Program-made: the position numbers and the translations under genes
Part shown: piece after piece, positions 1 to 5,952 of the stretch
Position numbering within the stretch: the stretch's first letter is position 1
Layout of the letters: each line of letters starts with the position of its first letter
From: Desulfofustis sp.
Lineage (GTDB): Bacteria > Desulfobacterota > Desulfobulbia > Desulfobulbales > Desulfocapsaceae
Length of the DNA stretch: 5,952 nt
Reading direction: 5' to 3'
NCBI GenBank assembly: GCA_030604345.1
Contig: JAUVWB010000115.1
Span: 1-5,952 of the forward strand
Notes under the pieces: model-generated
Told to the model about the DNA's origin: nothing
Seen by the model: only the letters and a program-made list of their open reading frames with translations
Databases searched by the model: none

Positions 1-381
1 CTGCTCTTCTCGGGAGAGGGTTCCTTCGATGCTTTTTGCCATCAACCCGCTCATCTCCTCATGGCCTCCGTCCTGCCGGTAATCGTTGAGCATCAGGCGG
101 ATGCCGCGGTCACTGCCGCGATCGAAGAACGAAAATGCCATTTTCCCGTAATCACGATGAATCAGATTACCTTTGCCGAACGTGCATCCGGTCAGGAACT
201 GGATGGCATCGACGCCGCACATGTCGGTCTCGGTGACGCAGACCAGATCGGCGGCAGGGGTTTCGGGGAATTCCCGCGAGGCGTACTCGGCAGCGCGGAT
301 GCCAATGGCCAGGCCGGGACAGCGGTGGCCGTGGAAAGAGACGACACGGTCGATGACTTCTGCAGCATAGGAACAACTCAT
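1..381 (-). CDS. FmdE-family protein, N-terminal part (runs off left edge)
   Basis: This frame is open from an ATG at 381 through base 1, giving 127 residues without a stop, so the C-terminus lies outside the window. The N-terminal half shows the family hallmarks: HGHRCPG at residues 17-23, then ETDMCGVDA (Cys54) and TGCTFGKGN (Cys66). These are the conserved His and Cys positions of the FmdE domain (Pfam PF02663), named after subunit E of molybdenum formylmethanofuran dehydrogenase. The domain is widespread in bacteria that lack that enzyme, and its activity is not settled; the Cys/His pattern suggests metal binding. A good ribosome site, GGAG, lies 6 nt before the ATG (388-391 on the plus strand). 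It follows the ABC ATPase gene by 19 nt, so it is probably the last or a late gene of the import operon and may receive or handle the imported metal (inference). Whether a C-terminal zinc finger exists cannot be seen. Confidence 0.85.
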   Translation of the reverse strand, partial: MSCSYAAEVIDRVVSFHGHRCPGLAIGIRAAEYASREFPETPAADLVCVTETDMCGVDAIQFLTGCTFGKGNLIHRDYGKMAFSFFDRGSDRGIRLMLNDYRQDGGHEEMSGLMAKSIEGTLSREEQ

Positions 382-400
382 GATGATCTCCGCTGTTGGT

Positions 401-1165
401 TCAATGATCCGCCCGGTGGGGCAGGATGATGGTCTGGTTGTCGATGCGGTGGATGGCCACCCGGACACCGTACACCGCTTCGATGACTTCCGGGGTCAAC
501 TCGTCGCTGCCGCCGACGCTATGGATCCTGCCGTCTTTGAGGAAACAGAAACGGTCGCCGTAGCGCAACGCGCTGTTCAGGTCGTGCATGGTCATGACCG
601 CGGCAATCTTATGCTCGCTGACTATCCTACGGATAATCGAGAGGATGTGCAATTGGTTCTTGAGATCGAGCGAGGCGGTCGGTTCGTCCAGTAGCAGTAA
701 GCGCGGCTCCTGGACCAGTGCCCGGGCGATGGCGACTTTTTGCAACTCACCGCCGCTCAACTCGTCGATAAAGCGCAGGGCCAGGTGGCCCATGTGGAGC
801 AGCGACAGGGCGCCGTCCACCAGGCGCAGATCCCGGTCGGCGACTCGCCAGTTCAGGTGCGGTTTGCGCCCCAGCAGAACCGTATCAAAGACGGTGAAAC
901 GCGCCGTTTCCGCCCGTTGCGGGACGTAGCCGATGAGACGGGCGATCTCTGTCGCCTTCATCGACAGGACGTCCCGGTTTTCCACCAGGATCGCGCCGTT
1001 GCTCGGTTTGTGGATGGCGTTGAGGCATTTGAGCAGAGTGGTCTTGCCCACCCCGTTGGGACCGAGGATGGCCAGCAATTGTCCCGGCTGCACCGCCAGA
1101 TCGATGCGCTCGAGGACGGCCGTACCGTTATAGGCGAAGGCCAGGTCGTGAATGGCGATACTCAA
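401..1165 (-). CDS. FecE/BtuD-type ABC transporter ATP-binding protein
   Basis: This is the cytoplasmic ATPase of a type II metal-chelate importer, 254 aa, the usual size. All nucleotide-binding motifs are present: Walker A GPNGVGKTT at 35-43, Q-loop Gln83, signature LSGGE at 136-140, Walker B LLLLDE at 156-161, D-loop SLD at 165-167 and switch His194. It therefore looks catalytically intact. The start codon is TTG at 1165-1163, not ATG. It is supported by AGGAG six bases upstream (1172-1176 on the plus strand) and by the normal family N-terminus (MSIAIHDLAFAY). The start overlaps the permease stop as TTGA, implying translational coupling. The family covers iron-siderophore, heme, cobalamin and, in MolC-like members, molybdate/tungstate importers. 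The ATPase sequence does not say which substrate applies here. Confidence 0.95.
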   Translation of the reverse strand: MSIAIHDLAFAYNGTAVLERIDLAVQPGQLLAILGPNGVGKTTLLKCLNAIHKPSNGAILVENRDVLSMKATEIARLIGYVPQRAETARFTVFDTVLLGRKPHLNWRVADRDLRLVDGALSLLHMGHLALRFIDELSGGELQKVAIARALVQEPRLLLLDEPTASLDLKNQLHILSIIRRIVSEHKIAAVMTMHDLNSALRYGDRFCFLKDGRIHSVGGSDELTPEVIEAVYGVRVAIHRIDNQTIILPHRADH

Positions 1166-2232
1166 CGTCGACTCCTGAGGATGATGAGCCAGAAAAAGGC
1201 CGGGGCGCCGAGAAACGAGGTCAGCACCGAAACCGGCAGCACGTGGGGGAGCAGGATCAGCCGAGCCACGGTATCGGAGATGAGCAGCAGCAGGGCGCCG
1301 GCGATGATCGAGGCGGGCAGCAGGAAGCGGTGGTCGGCGCCGATAAGGCGCCGTACCAGGTGCGGGATGATCAGGCCCACGAAACCGATGATGCCGAGAA
1401 AGGCGATGATCACCGCAGTCAACAGGGAGGCCAGCAGCATGCCGGTCAGCCGCAGCCGCTCAACCCGGACGCCCAGGCTCTTGGCGGTCTCGTCGCCGCA
1501 GTCGATACCGTTGTAATTCCAACTGTTGAGAAGAAAGTAGAGGCAGCAAAGGGTCAATACCAGAAAGATGAATCCCAGCTCCGTCCAGCTGGCTCGGGCG
1601 GTGTCCCCGAAGGTCCAGAAGACCATGGCGGCCAGTTGCACGTCATCGGCAAAGAATTGCAGAAACATGGTTCCGGCGGTGAACAGTGAACCGAGCGCGA
1701 CGCCGCTGAGTACCATGATTTCCGGCGTGGTGCCGCGCAGTCTGGTGATGGCGATGATCAAGGCCGCCGCCAGCAGGCTGAAGCAAAAAGCCGACCCGGT
1801 GGTCAGCAAAGGGTTGGTGACCGTGACGGCACCGACGCTGCCGGAGGTCATGGTACCGCCGCCCAGCAGCATGACCGCCAGGGCGGCACCGAAAGCGGCA
1901 GCATGAGAGATGCCCAGGGTGAACGGCGAGCCGAGCGGGTTGCGCAGGATCGATTGCATAACCGCGCCGGCAACGGCCAGCCCGGCCCCGGCTGCACAGG
2001 CGGCAAGGGCTTGGGGCAATCGTATCTGCCAGACGATGGCGTTCAACTGGCCGTCGGTCTGCAGGCCGAGCAGGGAGCTGGCCACTGCAGCCAGGGGGAT
2101 GCGCGCTGCCCCGAGAGATACCGCGGCGACCAGCGAGCAAGCCAGCAGCACGGTGAGCAGGGCGACAAAGCTGACCTTGCGGCCGATATAGGCGCGGTAA
2201 TCGGTTGGCAGCGAGCCGTGATCGAGATGCAT
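1162..2232 (-). CDS. FecCD-family ABC transporter permease
   Basis: This is an integral inner-membrane subunit of the importer, 356 aa and very hydrophobic, with a segment pattern consistent with the roughly ten helices of BtuC/FhuB-like permeases. Family signatures are visible: RLPQ at 71-74, the block around AGAVMQSILRNPLGSPFTLG (88-107), GFVGLIIPHLVRRLIGADHR (283-302) containing the cytoplasmic coupling region, and VLPVSVLTSFLGAPAFFWLI near the C-terminus. The first 19 residues precede the first membrane helix. The ATG at 2232 lies 5 nt after the stop of the substrate-binding protein gene. No clear Shine-Dalgarno precedes it, so translation is probably coupled to the upstream gene. Its stop overlaps the TTG of the ATPase gene. 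As this operon shows one permease gene, the functional transporter would be a homodimer with two ATPase subunits. Confidence 0.95.
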   Translation of the reverse strand: MHLDHGSLPTDYRAYIGRKVSFVALLTVLLACSLVAAVSLGAARIPLAAVASSLLGLQTDGQLNAIVWQIRLPQALAACAAGAGLAVAGAVMQSILRNPLGSPFTLGISHAAAFGAALAVMLLGGGTMTSGSVGAVTVTNPLLTTGSAFCFSLLAAALIIAITRLRGTTPEIMVLSGVALGSLFTAGTMFLQFFADDVQLAAMVFWTFGDTARASWTELGFIFLVLTLCCLYFLLNSWNYNGIDCGDETAKSLGVRVERLRLTGMLLASLLTAVIIAFLGIIGFVGLIIPHLVRRLIGADHRFLLPASIIAGALLLLISDTVARLILLPHVLPVSVLTSFLGAPAFFWLIILRSRR

Positions 2233-2237
2233 GGCAA

Positions 2238-3344
2238 TCAGTTGTCGGTCAATGGCACCGGGCGATAGGCGAGATTGCCGAAGAGCCGGTCCATCTCGGC
2301 AAAGACCGGCTTGCCGACCAGGAAGTGATAGATCTCGTCCGCCTTCTGTCTGGGGTCGATATCGGCAAAGCCTTCGGGATGGAGCAGGGTGCCGATGAAA
2401 TAGCTGTTGGCCAGCAGCGAACCGTAGTTGGTGGTGTACCAGTTGTAGGGTAACACCCCGTAGACCTTGCCGTGACGAACTGCCGTCAAGGTCCGATAGG
2501 CAGGGTCGCTGTTCAATTCGTACAGGCCGCCGGCCTGGTCGCCCATCTGCAGTGTGGAGAGATCGAGAAAGAGGATATCCGGGTCCCAGGCGACGATCTG
2601 TTCCTTGGCGACCGTGCTGTGGGCCGGCAGATGTGCCTCTTGGTCATCACCGGCCGCGCGGTTGAAGGCGTTTACAAAACGAAAGGGTGGGTAGGTGGGC
2701 TCGGTGGAGGTGAAACCGTGGGGTCCGCGATAGGCGACCCCGCCCAGGTAGACCGATGGCCGTTGCTCGGTAGCGCCGATCAACGAGCGTTGCTGCAGAT
2801 CGGCAATGGTCGTTTCGAAAAAGGTGATAACTGCCTCGGCTCGTTCCTGCCGCTGCAAAACGGTGCCGATCAAGCGAAGCGAGTCGTAGAATTGCTGCCG
2901 CTTGCTCACCAGGTCGCCGTAGTCGAGCACGATCACCGGGATCCCGGTCTTGGTCTGGAGTTCCACCGGGTCGTGACCGGCGGTGGAGGCGGTCTTGAAA
3001 ATCACCTGTGGCTGCGGCGACAAGCTCAGGATCAACTCCGGATTGTCGTGCCCGCGGAATTGTCCGAAAACGGGCAGCTCTTTGAGTTCCGGATGGGCCA
3101 GGGCATACGGTCTGGCATCGAAGGTACTGCGTTTCGTTTCAATGTCGTCGACCGCCACCACCACGTCGATCGCCTGGAGAAAAGTGAGCAGCCGCAAGCA
3201 GCCGGAGCCGGAACCGATGATCCGCTCGACGTGATCCGGGACTTCGACCACCCTTCCCATGGCATCGGTTACCATGCGAGCTTGAATCAGGGATGGCAGG
3301 AGCAGGAGACATAGCAGGAGGAGGGGAAGGAGTCGCGCCAGCAT
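2238..3344 (-). CDS. Periplasmic substrate-binding protein, FecB/BtuF-like metal-chelate importer
   Basis: This 368-aa protein begins with a signal peptide: Arg4, then a Leu-rich core at 5-20, and a likely signal peptidase I site after LIQA (residues 19-22). The only Cys in the core (Cys12) is not in a lipobox, so the protein is probably soluble in the periplasm. The mature part follows the periplasmic-binding-protein-2 plan: TDAMGRVVEVPDHVERII (26-43), a GQFRGHDNPELILSLSPQ block, PVIVLDYGD (136-144), and a C-terminal lobe with WDPDILFLD (253-261) and RHGKVYGVLPYNWYTTNYG (290-308). The last block resembles archaeal and deltaproteobacterial proteins usually labelled iron(III) ABC transporter binding proteins, as I recall them. 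Iron-chelate, cobalamin, heme or molybdate/tungstate remain possible substrates. It is the first gene of the operon. The ATG at 3344 is chosen because it gives the signal peptide; no convincing ribosome site precedes it. Confidence 0.9.
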   Translation of the reverse strand: MLARLLPLLLLCLLLLPSLIQARMVTDAMGRVVEVPDHVERIIGSGSGCLRLLTFLQAIDVVVAVDDIETKRSTFDARPYALAHPELKELPVFGQFRGHDNPELILSLSPQPQVIFKTASTAGHDPVELQTKTGIPVIVLDYGDLVSKRQQFYDSLRLIGTVLQRQERAEAVITFFETTIADLQQRSLIGATEQRPSVYLGGVAYRGPHGFTSTEPTYPPFRFVNAFNRAAGDDQEAHLPAHSTVAKEQIVAWDPDILFLDLSTLQMGDQAGGLYELNSDPAYRTLTAVRHGKVYGVLPYNWYTTNYGSLLANSYFIGTLLHPEGFADIDPRQKADEIYHFLVGKPVFAEMDRLFGNLAYRPVPLTDN

Positions 3345-3380
3345 GATGAAGAGACGAGGTCTTAGTGTGAAAAATTAAAA

Positions 3381-3399
3381 AAACATATTACGTATGTTT
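3381..3399. promoter_or_regulatory. Perfect inverted repeat, candidate operator of the importer operon
   Basis: The 19-bp element AAACATA-TTACG-TATGTTT has two perfect 7-bp arms around a 5-bp spacer. It sits in the AT-rich part of the divergent intergenic region, 37-55 bp upstream of the binding-protein ATG. Read on the minus strand it contains TAATAT, a possible -10 hexamer, so a bound dimeric regulator would block the promoter. I do not recognise it as a standard Fur, NikR or ModE site. Which regulator binds, and whether selD is also controlled from here (the repeat is about 205 bp from its start), is unknown. Confidence 0.45.
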
Positions 3400-3538
3400 G
3401 CTCTTAACATGGGTCGAAGCCTCGGTCAAGGGAAAATCATACTTTTGTAAAATCGGTAATACCAATTTTGAGTGGGTCCCGAAGGAAGGTGTTATCGGTC
3501 TGTTCGATCTGTTTACGATGAGCCATCGGAACCACCTA

Positions 3539-3568
3539 TTGGCGTCTCCCGCCGACTTGTGCTACAAA
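3539..3568 (+). promoter_or_regulatory. Weak candidate sigma-70-like promoter for selD-yedF
   Basis: TTGGCG (3539-3544) and TACAAA (3563-3568) are separated by 18 bp and end 36 bp before the selD ATG. Both match the consensus only partly (three and four of six positions). Position and spacing are the main support. The element falls in the 260-bp region between two divergent genes, where a plus-strand promoter must exist unless selD is expressed from elsewhere. Confidence 0.25.
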
Positions 3569-3604
3569 ATGAGCCGATGTGAAACAAGCCTTGAGAGAAA
3601 CGTC

Positions 3605-4651
3605 ATGACGCCAAAAAACACACGGCTGACCACCACCGTCAAAGGGGCCGGCTGAGCATCGAAACTGGCTCCGGGGGACCTGGACCGGGTTTTGTGCGGG
3701 CTCGATATCCCCACCGACGAGCGGGTGCTGATCGGTATCGGTACCGCTGATGATGCGGGGGTTTACCTGATCTCCGAGGATCTGGCCCTGATCCAGACCG
3801 TCGATTTCTTTACCCCGATCGTCGACGATCCCTTTTCGTTCGGCCGTATTGCCGCCGCCAATTCCCTTTCCGACGTCTACGCCATGGGCGGACAACCGAA
3901 AACGGCCATGAATATCGTTGCCTTTCCGGTGCAGAAACTGGCCATCGAGATATTGCGCGACGTGCTTGCCGGTGGCATGGCGACTCTGCGGGAAGCGGGG
4001 GTGGCGCTGATCGGCGGGCACAGTATCGAGGATGACGAATTCAAGTACGGACTTTCGGTTTCCGGCTTTGTCCATCCCCAGAGGATCCTCGCCAACCAGG
4101 GATTGCGTCAGGGTGACCTGCTGATCCTGACCAAACCGCTCGGCACCGGTATCATCAATACCGCCATCAAGGGCGGTCTGGCCTCGGAACAGACGATTCG
4201 TCAGGTGACCGAACAGATGGCCCGGCTCAACGCCGATGCGGCCGCCGTCATGGCCGATTTCCCGATCTCGGCCTGCACCGACGTCACCGGCTTTGGTCTG
4301 CTCGGACACCTTGCCGAGATGATCAGCGGTACCACCACCGCGGTGCGGATCGACAGCGATCGGGTGCCGTTGCTGGCCGAGGCCGTGGAATTTGCCCGGA
4401 TCGGATTCGTGCCGGCCGGCGCGTATCGAAATAAAGCCTTTCGCCAGCCGCTGCTGAACGTATCGCCGACGATCGATCCGATCCTGCTCGACGTGCTCTT
4501 TGACCCGCAGACCTCCGGCGGTCTGCTGCTGGGCTGTCCGGAGGCACGGGCCGAGGCCTTGCTGGCCCGCTTGCTGGCAGCGGGGGTAGAGCGGGCGGCG
4601 ATCATCGGTAGTGTCGTTGCCGGCGACAAAGACCAGATCATCATCAGCTGA
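3605..4651 (+). CDS. selD: Selenide, water dikinase (selenophosphate synthetase), selenocysteine-containing
   Basis: SelD makes selenophosphate from selenide and ATP, the selenium donor for selenocysteine tRNA. The reading frame has an in-frame TGA at 3653-3655. Reading it as selenocysteine gives a 348-aa protein, almost exactly the length of E. coli SelD (347). Residues 14-20 become GAG-Sec-ASK, aligning with GAGCGCK of E. coli: Sec17 replaces catalytic Cys17 and Lys20 is kept. Downstream, the metal/ATP-binding residues appear in the expected places: TADDAGVY (Asp49/50), VDFF (Asp67), SDVYAMGG (Asp90), GGHSI (137-141), TDVTGFGLLGH (Asp226) and DPQTSGGLL near the C-terminus. The reading frame is open on both sides, and both sides are clearly SelD. 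The ATG at 3605 with GAGAG seven bases upstream fits the family N-terminus; an in-frame ATG at 3569 would add 12 residues. yedF follows by 13 nt. Confidence 0.95.
3653..3655 (+). other. Recoded TGA codon (selenocysteine) in selD
   Basis: This TGA lies in frame between MTPKNTRLTTTVKGAG and ASKLAPGDLDRVL, both recognisably SelD N-terminus. It falls at residue 17, where SelD proteins carry either Cys or selenocysteine. A frameshift or a simple nonsense mutation is less likely because the frame is the same on both sides, the replaced residue is the known catalytic one, and a hairpin with SECIS-like geometry follows. Without recoding, only a 16-residue peptide would be made. Confidence 0.93.
3660..3694 (+). 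promoter_or_regulatory. Candidate bacterial SECIS hairpin for selD
   Basis: A hairpin can be drawn by eye starting 4 nt after the TGA. CGAAAC (3660-3665) pairs with GTTTTG (3689-3694, one G-U). TGG (3666-3668) pairs with CCG (3685-3687, one G-U). TCC (3670-3672) pairs with GGA (3682-3684). C3669 and G3688 are bulged. The loop 3673-3681 (GGGGGACCT) begins 17 nt after the TGA and has G in its first two positions. This agrees with what is known of bacterial SECIS elements recognised by SelB: they lie within the coding sequence just downstream of UGA, with a G near the start of the apical loop. No folding energy was computed. Confidence 0.7.
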
Positions 4652-4664
4652 CAGGTACAATTCC

Positions 4665-5285
4665 ATGCACAAGACACTCGATGCTCGACAACTGGCCTGC
4701 CCCGGTCCGGTGCTTCAGGTCAAGGAGGCTCTGGAGGAGGGGCCGGTGACGACGCTGGAGGTGGTGGTCGACAACGAAGCGGCTCGAGAGAATGTGTCGC
4801 GTTTTCTACAATCCCGGGGATTTATTGTCGAGGTCACGAGGCGCGGGGCGGACCTTGTCGTGGCGGCCCACCGTACGGAGGCAGCGCAGCAAACCACCCT
4901 TCTGGAAGCCGGCGAGCGCGAGGCTGCCCCGGTCTCGTCCGCCGCCAGAAAGATCATGGTGGTTGTCGCGGCCGATGGCATGGGGCACGGCGATCAGGTC
5001 CTCGGCGCCAAGCTGTTGATCAACTATGTGAAGACCCTCAAAGAGATGGGACCGGACCTGTGGCGGCTGGTCTTCATCAACGGCGGCGTCACCTTGACCG
5101 TTACCGGTTCACCGGTACTTGACGAACTGCGTGCCTATGAGCGCAACGGAGTGGTCATCCTGGCGTGCGGCACCTGTCTCGAGCATTTCGGCCTGACCGC
5201 AGACAAAAAGGTGGGACAGACCACCAATATGCTCGATATCGTCACGGCAATGCAGCTTGCCGATTCGGTGATCACCATCGGTTAG
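4665..5285 (+). CDS. yedF: Selenium metabolism protein YedF (TusA-like + DsrE-like domains)
   Basis: This 206-aa cytoplasmic protein has two parts. Residues 1-70 form a TusA/SirA-like domain with the LDARQLACPGPVLQVKEAL signature, whose Cys12 in CPGP corresponds to the sulfur-carrying Cys of TusA. After an Ala/Glu-rich linker (about 71-94), residues 95-206 form a DsrE-like domain with ADGMGHGDQVLGAKLL (103-118) and ILACGTCLEHFGL (165-177), holding Cys168 and Cys171. This is the architecture of the sulfurtransferase-like selenium metabolism protein YedF, found next to selD in selenium-using anaerobes. Its biochemical role is unproven; delivery or buffering of reactive selenium to SelD is the usual proposal. 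The ATG at 4665 is preferred because it puts CPGP at the normal distance from the N-terminus. Only a weak AGGT (4653-4656) precedes it, and the 13-nt gap after selD points to coupled expression. Confidence 0.92.
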   Translation: MHKTLDARQLACPGPVLQVKEALEEGPVTTLEVVVDNEAARENVSRFLQSRGFIVEVTRRGADLVVAAHRTEAAQQTTLLEAGEREAAPVSSAARKIMVVVAADGMGHGDQVLGAKLLINYVKTLKEMGPDLWRLVFINGGVTLTVTGSPVLDELRAYERNGVVILACGTCLEHFGLTADKKVGQTTNMLDIVTAMQLADSVITIG

Positions 5286-5398
5286 TCGCCGCTTCGCTAC
5301 CTTTCCCCTCTTCTGGCCAAGCGGTGCAGGATGGTACCTCGGTCAGCGTCCTCTGAGGTGATCTCGCCGGCGTCTCCGGCCCTTCAAACGCCCTTCTC

Positions 5399-5426
5399 TT
5401 TCCTGACAGAGGCGTTATGGTACAAT
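5399..5426 (+). promoter_or_regulatory. Candidate extended -10 promoter for the P-type ATPase gene
   Basis: TGGTACAAT (5418-5426) matches an extended -10 element (TG, one base, then TACAAT with five of six consensus positions). A -35 is poor (TTTCCT at 5399-5404), as is common with extended -10 promoters. Transcription would start near 5433, about 55 nt before the ATG. The promoter suggests that the ATPase gene is transcribed independently of selD-yedF. Confidence 0.4.
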
Positions 5427-5487
5427 GAACCATACCGGCGTCAACGATCGCGAACAGCAACCAGAGCAGGTGAGGAGGGTAGCCGCC

Positions 5488-5952
5488 ATGATGGTTGAAA
5501 AAGACCACTCGGCACACAAGGAGAAACCACCGTATGCCAGCCCCGTCGATGAGGTCCTGCAGCGCTTGGGAAGCAGCGAGGAAGGCCTTAGCGCGTCTGC
5601 TGTGACGCAAAAAGCGGCGGTTGCCGGGCCCAACCGGTTGCCGGAACCGCCCCCGGAATCGATGCTCAAGCGGTTCCTCAGGCAGTTTCACGACCTCCTG
5701 ATCTATGTGTTGCTCGCTTCGGCCGGTATCACCGCGCTGCTGGCCCATTGGCTCGATACCGGGGTCATCCTCGGCGTGGTGGTGATCAACGCCCTGATCG
5801 GTTTCGTTCAGGAGGGCCGGGCCGAGCAGGCACTGGCCGGTATCCGTCGACTCCTGTCGGCCACGGCTCGGGTCCGACGCGATGGCCGGTGGCAGGAGAT
5901 CGAGGCGCAGATGCTGGTCCCCGGGGACATCGTCCGCCTGCGTTCCGGCGAC
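5488..5952 (+). CDS. Cation-transporting P-type ATPase (Ca2+-ATPase-like), N-terminal part
   Basis: The first 155 residues are present; the rest lies beyond the right edge, including the DKTGT phosphorylation site, so it is a partial gene and not shown to be intact. Residues 17-54 match the cation-ATPase N-terminal domain (VDEVLQRLGSSEEGLSASAV, then AGPNRLPEPPPES). Membrane helix 1 is about 69-86 (DLLIYVLLASAGITALLA) and helix 2 about 91-109, followed by FVQEGRAEQAL (107-116). The actuator domain starts with LVPGDIVRLRSGD (143-155). This arrangement is typical of bacterial PMR1/SERCA-like type II pumps, which export Ca2+ or Mn2+ or otherwise move cations; the ion cannot be decided without helices 4-6. 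The start at 5488 has AGGAGG (5473-5478) nine bases upstream. An in-frame ATG at 5425 would add 21 residues but lies inside the candidate -10 box. Confidence 0.92.
   Translation, partial: MMVEKDHSAHKEKPPYASPVDEVLQRLGSSEEGLSASAVTQKAAVAGPNRLPEPPPESMLKRFLRQFHDLLIYVLLASAGITALLAHWLDTGVILGVVVINALIGFVQEGRAEQALAGIRRLLSATARVRRDGRWQEIEAQMLVPGDIVRLRSGD

Noticed and set aside
740..1516. A 258-residue plus-strand open frame over the ATPase and permease genes
   Set aside because: It crosses two well-supported minus-strand genes and encodes Arg/Ser-rich sequence with no motif.
2472..3314. A 280-residue open frame on the plus strand over the binding-protein gene
   Set aside because: It is antisense to a gene with a signal peptide and family motifs. 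No domain is recognisable and no ribosome site was found.
3398..3652. An 85-codon open stretch in frame with selD ahead of the TGA, as a separate gene or long SelD extension
   Set aside because: Only its last 16 codons resemble SelD. The rest has no counterpart in SelD proteins and spans the operator/promoter region; the start at 3605 gives the family length.
3536..4672. A 378-residue open frame on the minus strand over selD
   Set aside because: It is antisense to a fully recognisable SelD, has a low-complexity Gly/Asp/Arg/His-rich composition and shows no family motif. It is a GC-driven shadow frame.
5366..5380. GCCGG-N5-CCGGC hairpin as a terminator for selD-yedF
   Set aside because: The stem is only 5 bp and no T-run follows. 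An ACCTC/GAGGT pairing nearby (5336-5359) is equally weak, so no intrinsic terminator is claimed.
5425..5487. ATG at 5425 as the start of the P-type ATPase
   Set aside because: It overlaps the candidate -10 element and has a weak ribosome site, whereas 5488 has AGGAGG at proper spacing.
1..5952. Mobile elements, CRISPR repeats, tRNA or rRNA genes
   Set aside because: No transposase-like protein, spaced direct repeats, tRNA-like cloverleaf or rRNA-like stretch was recognised on reading; nearly all of the window is coding.

Overview
The window looks like a stretch of chromosome from a GC-rich, anaerobic Gram-negative bacterium, most likely of the Desulfobacterota / former Deltaproteobacteria. 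This placement is inference from four things: a selenocysteine-containing SelD, a selenium-type YedF, an FmdE-family protein, and a FecBCD-like importer of a type I recall mainly from sulfate reducers, syntrophs and methanogens. No rRNA, tRNA, CRISPR array or mobile element is visible.

Left half (1-3344, minus strand): a tightly packed metal or metal-chelate uptake operon. Transcription runs right to left. The order is a periplasmic substrate-binding protein (3344-2238), a FecCD-type permease (2232-1162), an ABC ATPase that starts with TTG and overlaps the permease stop (1165-401), and an FmdE-family protein (381 to beyond the left edge). Gaps are 5, -4 and 19 nt, so this should be one transcript.

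Centre (3345-3604): a 260-bp divergent intergenic region. It is AT-rich on its left side and carries a perfect 7-bp inverted repeat with a 5-bp spacer (3381-3399). The repeat lies 37-55 bp upstream of the binding-protein start codon and is a candidate operator.

Right half (3605-5952, plus strand): a selenium module. selD (selenide,water dikinase) reads through an in-frame TGA at 3653-3655. This places selenocysteine at residue 17, the position of the catalytic Cys17 in E. coli SelD. A hairpin just downstream (3660-3694) fits a bacterial SECIS element. A conventional ORF caller would truncate this gene at both sides of the TGA. Thirteen bases after selD comes yedF, a TusA-like plus DsrE-like two-domain protein of selenium metabolism. 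After a 202-bp gap with a recognisable extended -10 promoter, the first 155 codons of a Ca2+/cation P-type ATPase run off the right edge.

Together: SelD makes selenophosphate for selenocysteine and YedF probably handles reactive selenium or sulfur. The divergent importer brings in a metal, which could plausibly be the Mo/W or Fe needed by Sec-containing dehydrogenases, although the substrate cannot be read from the sequence. The most notable item is the recoded selD; the most open functional question is the importer-FmdE unit next to it.
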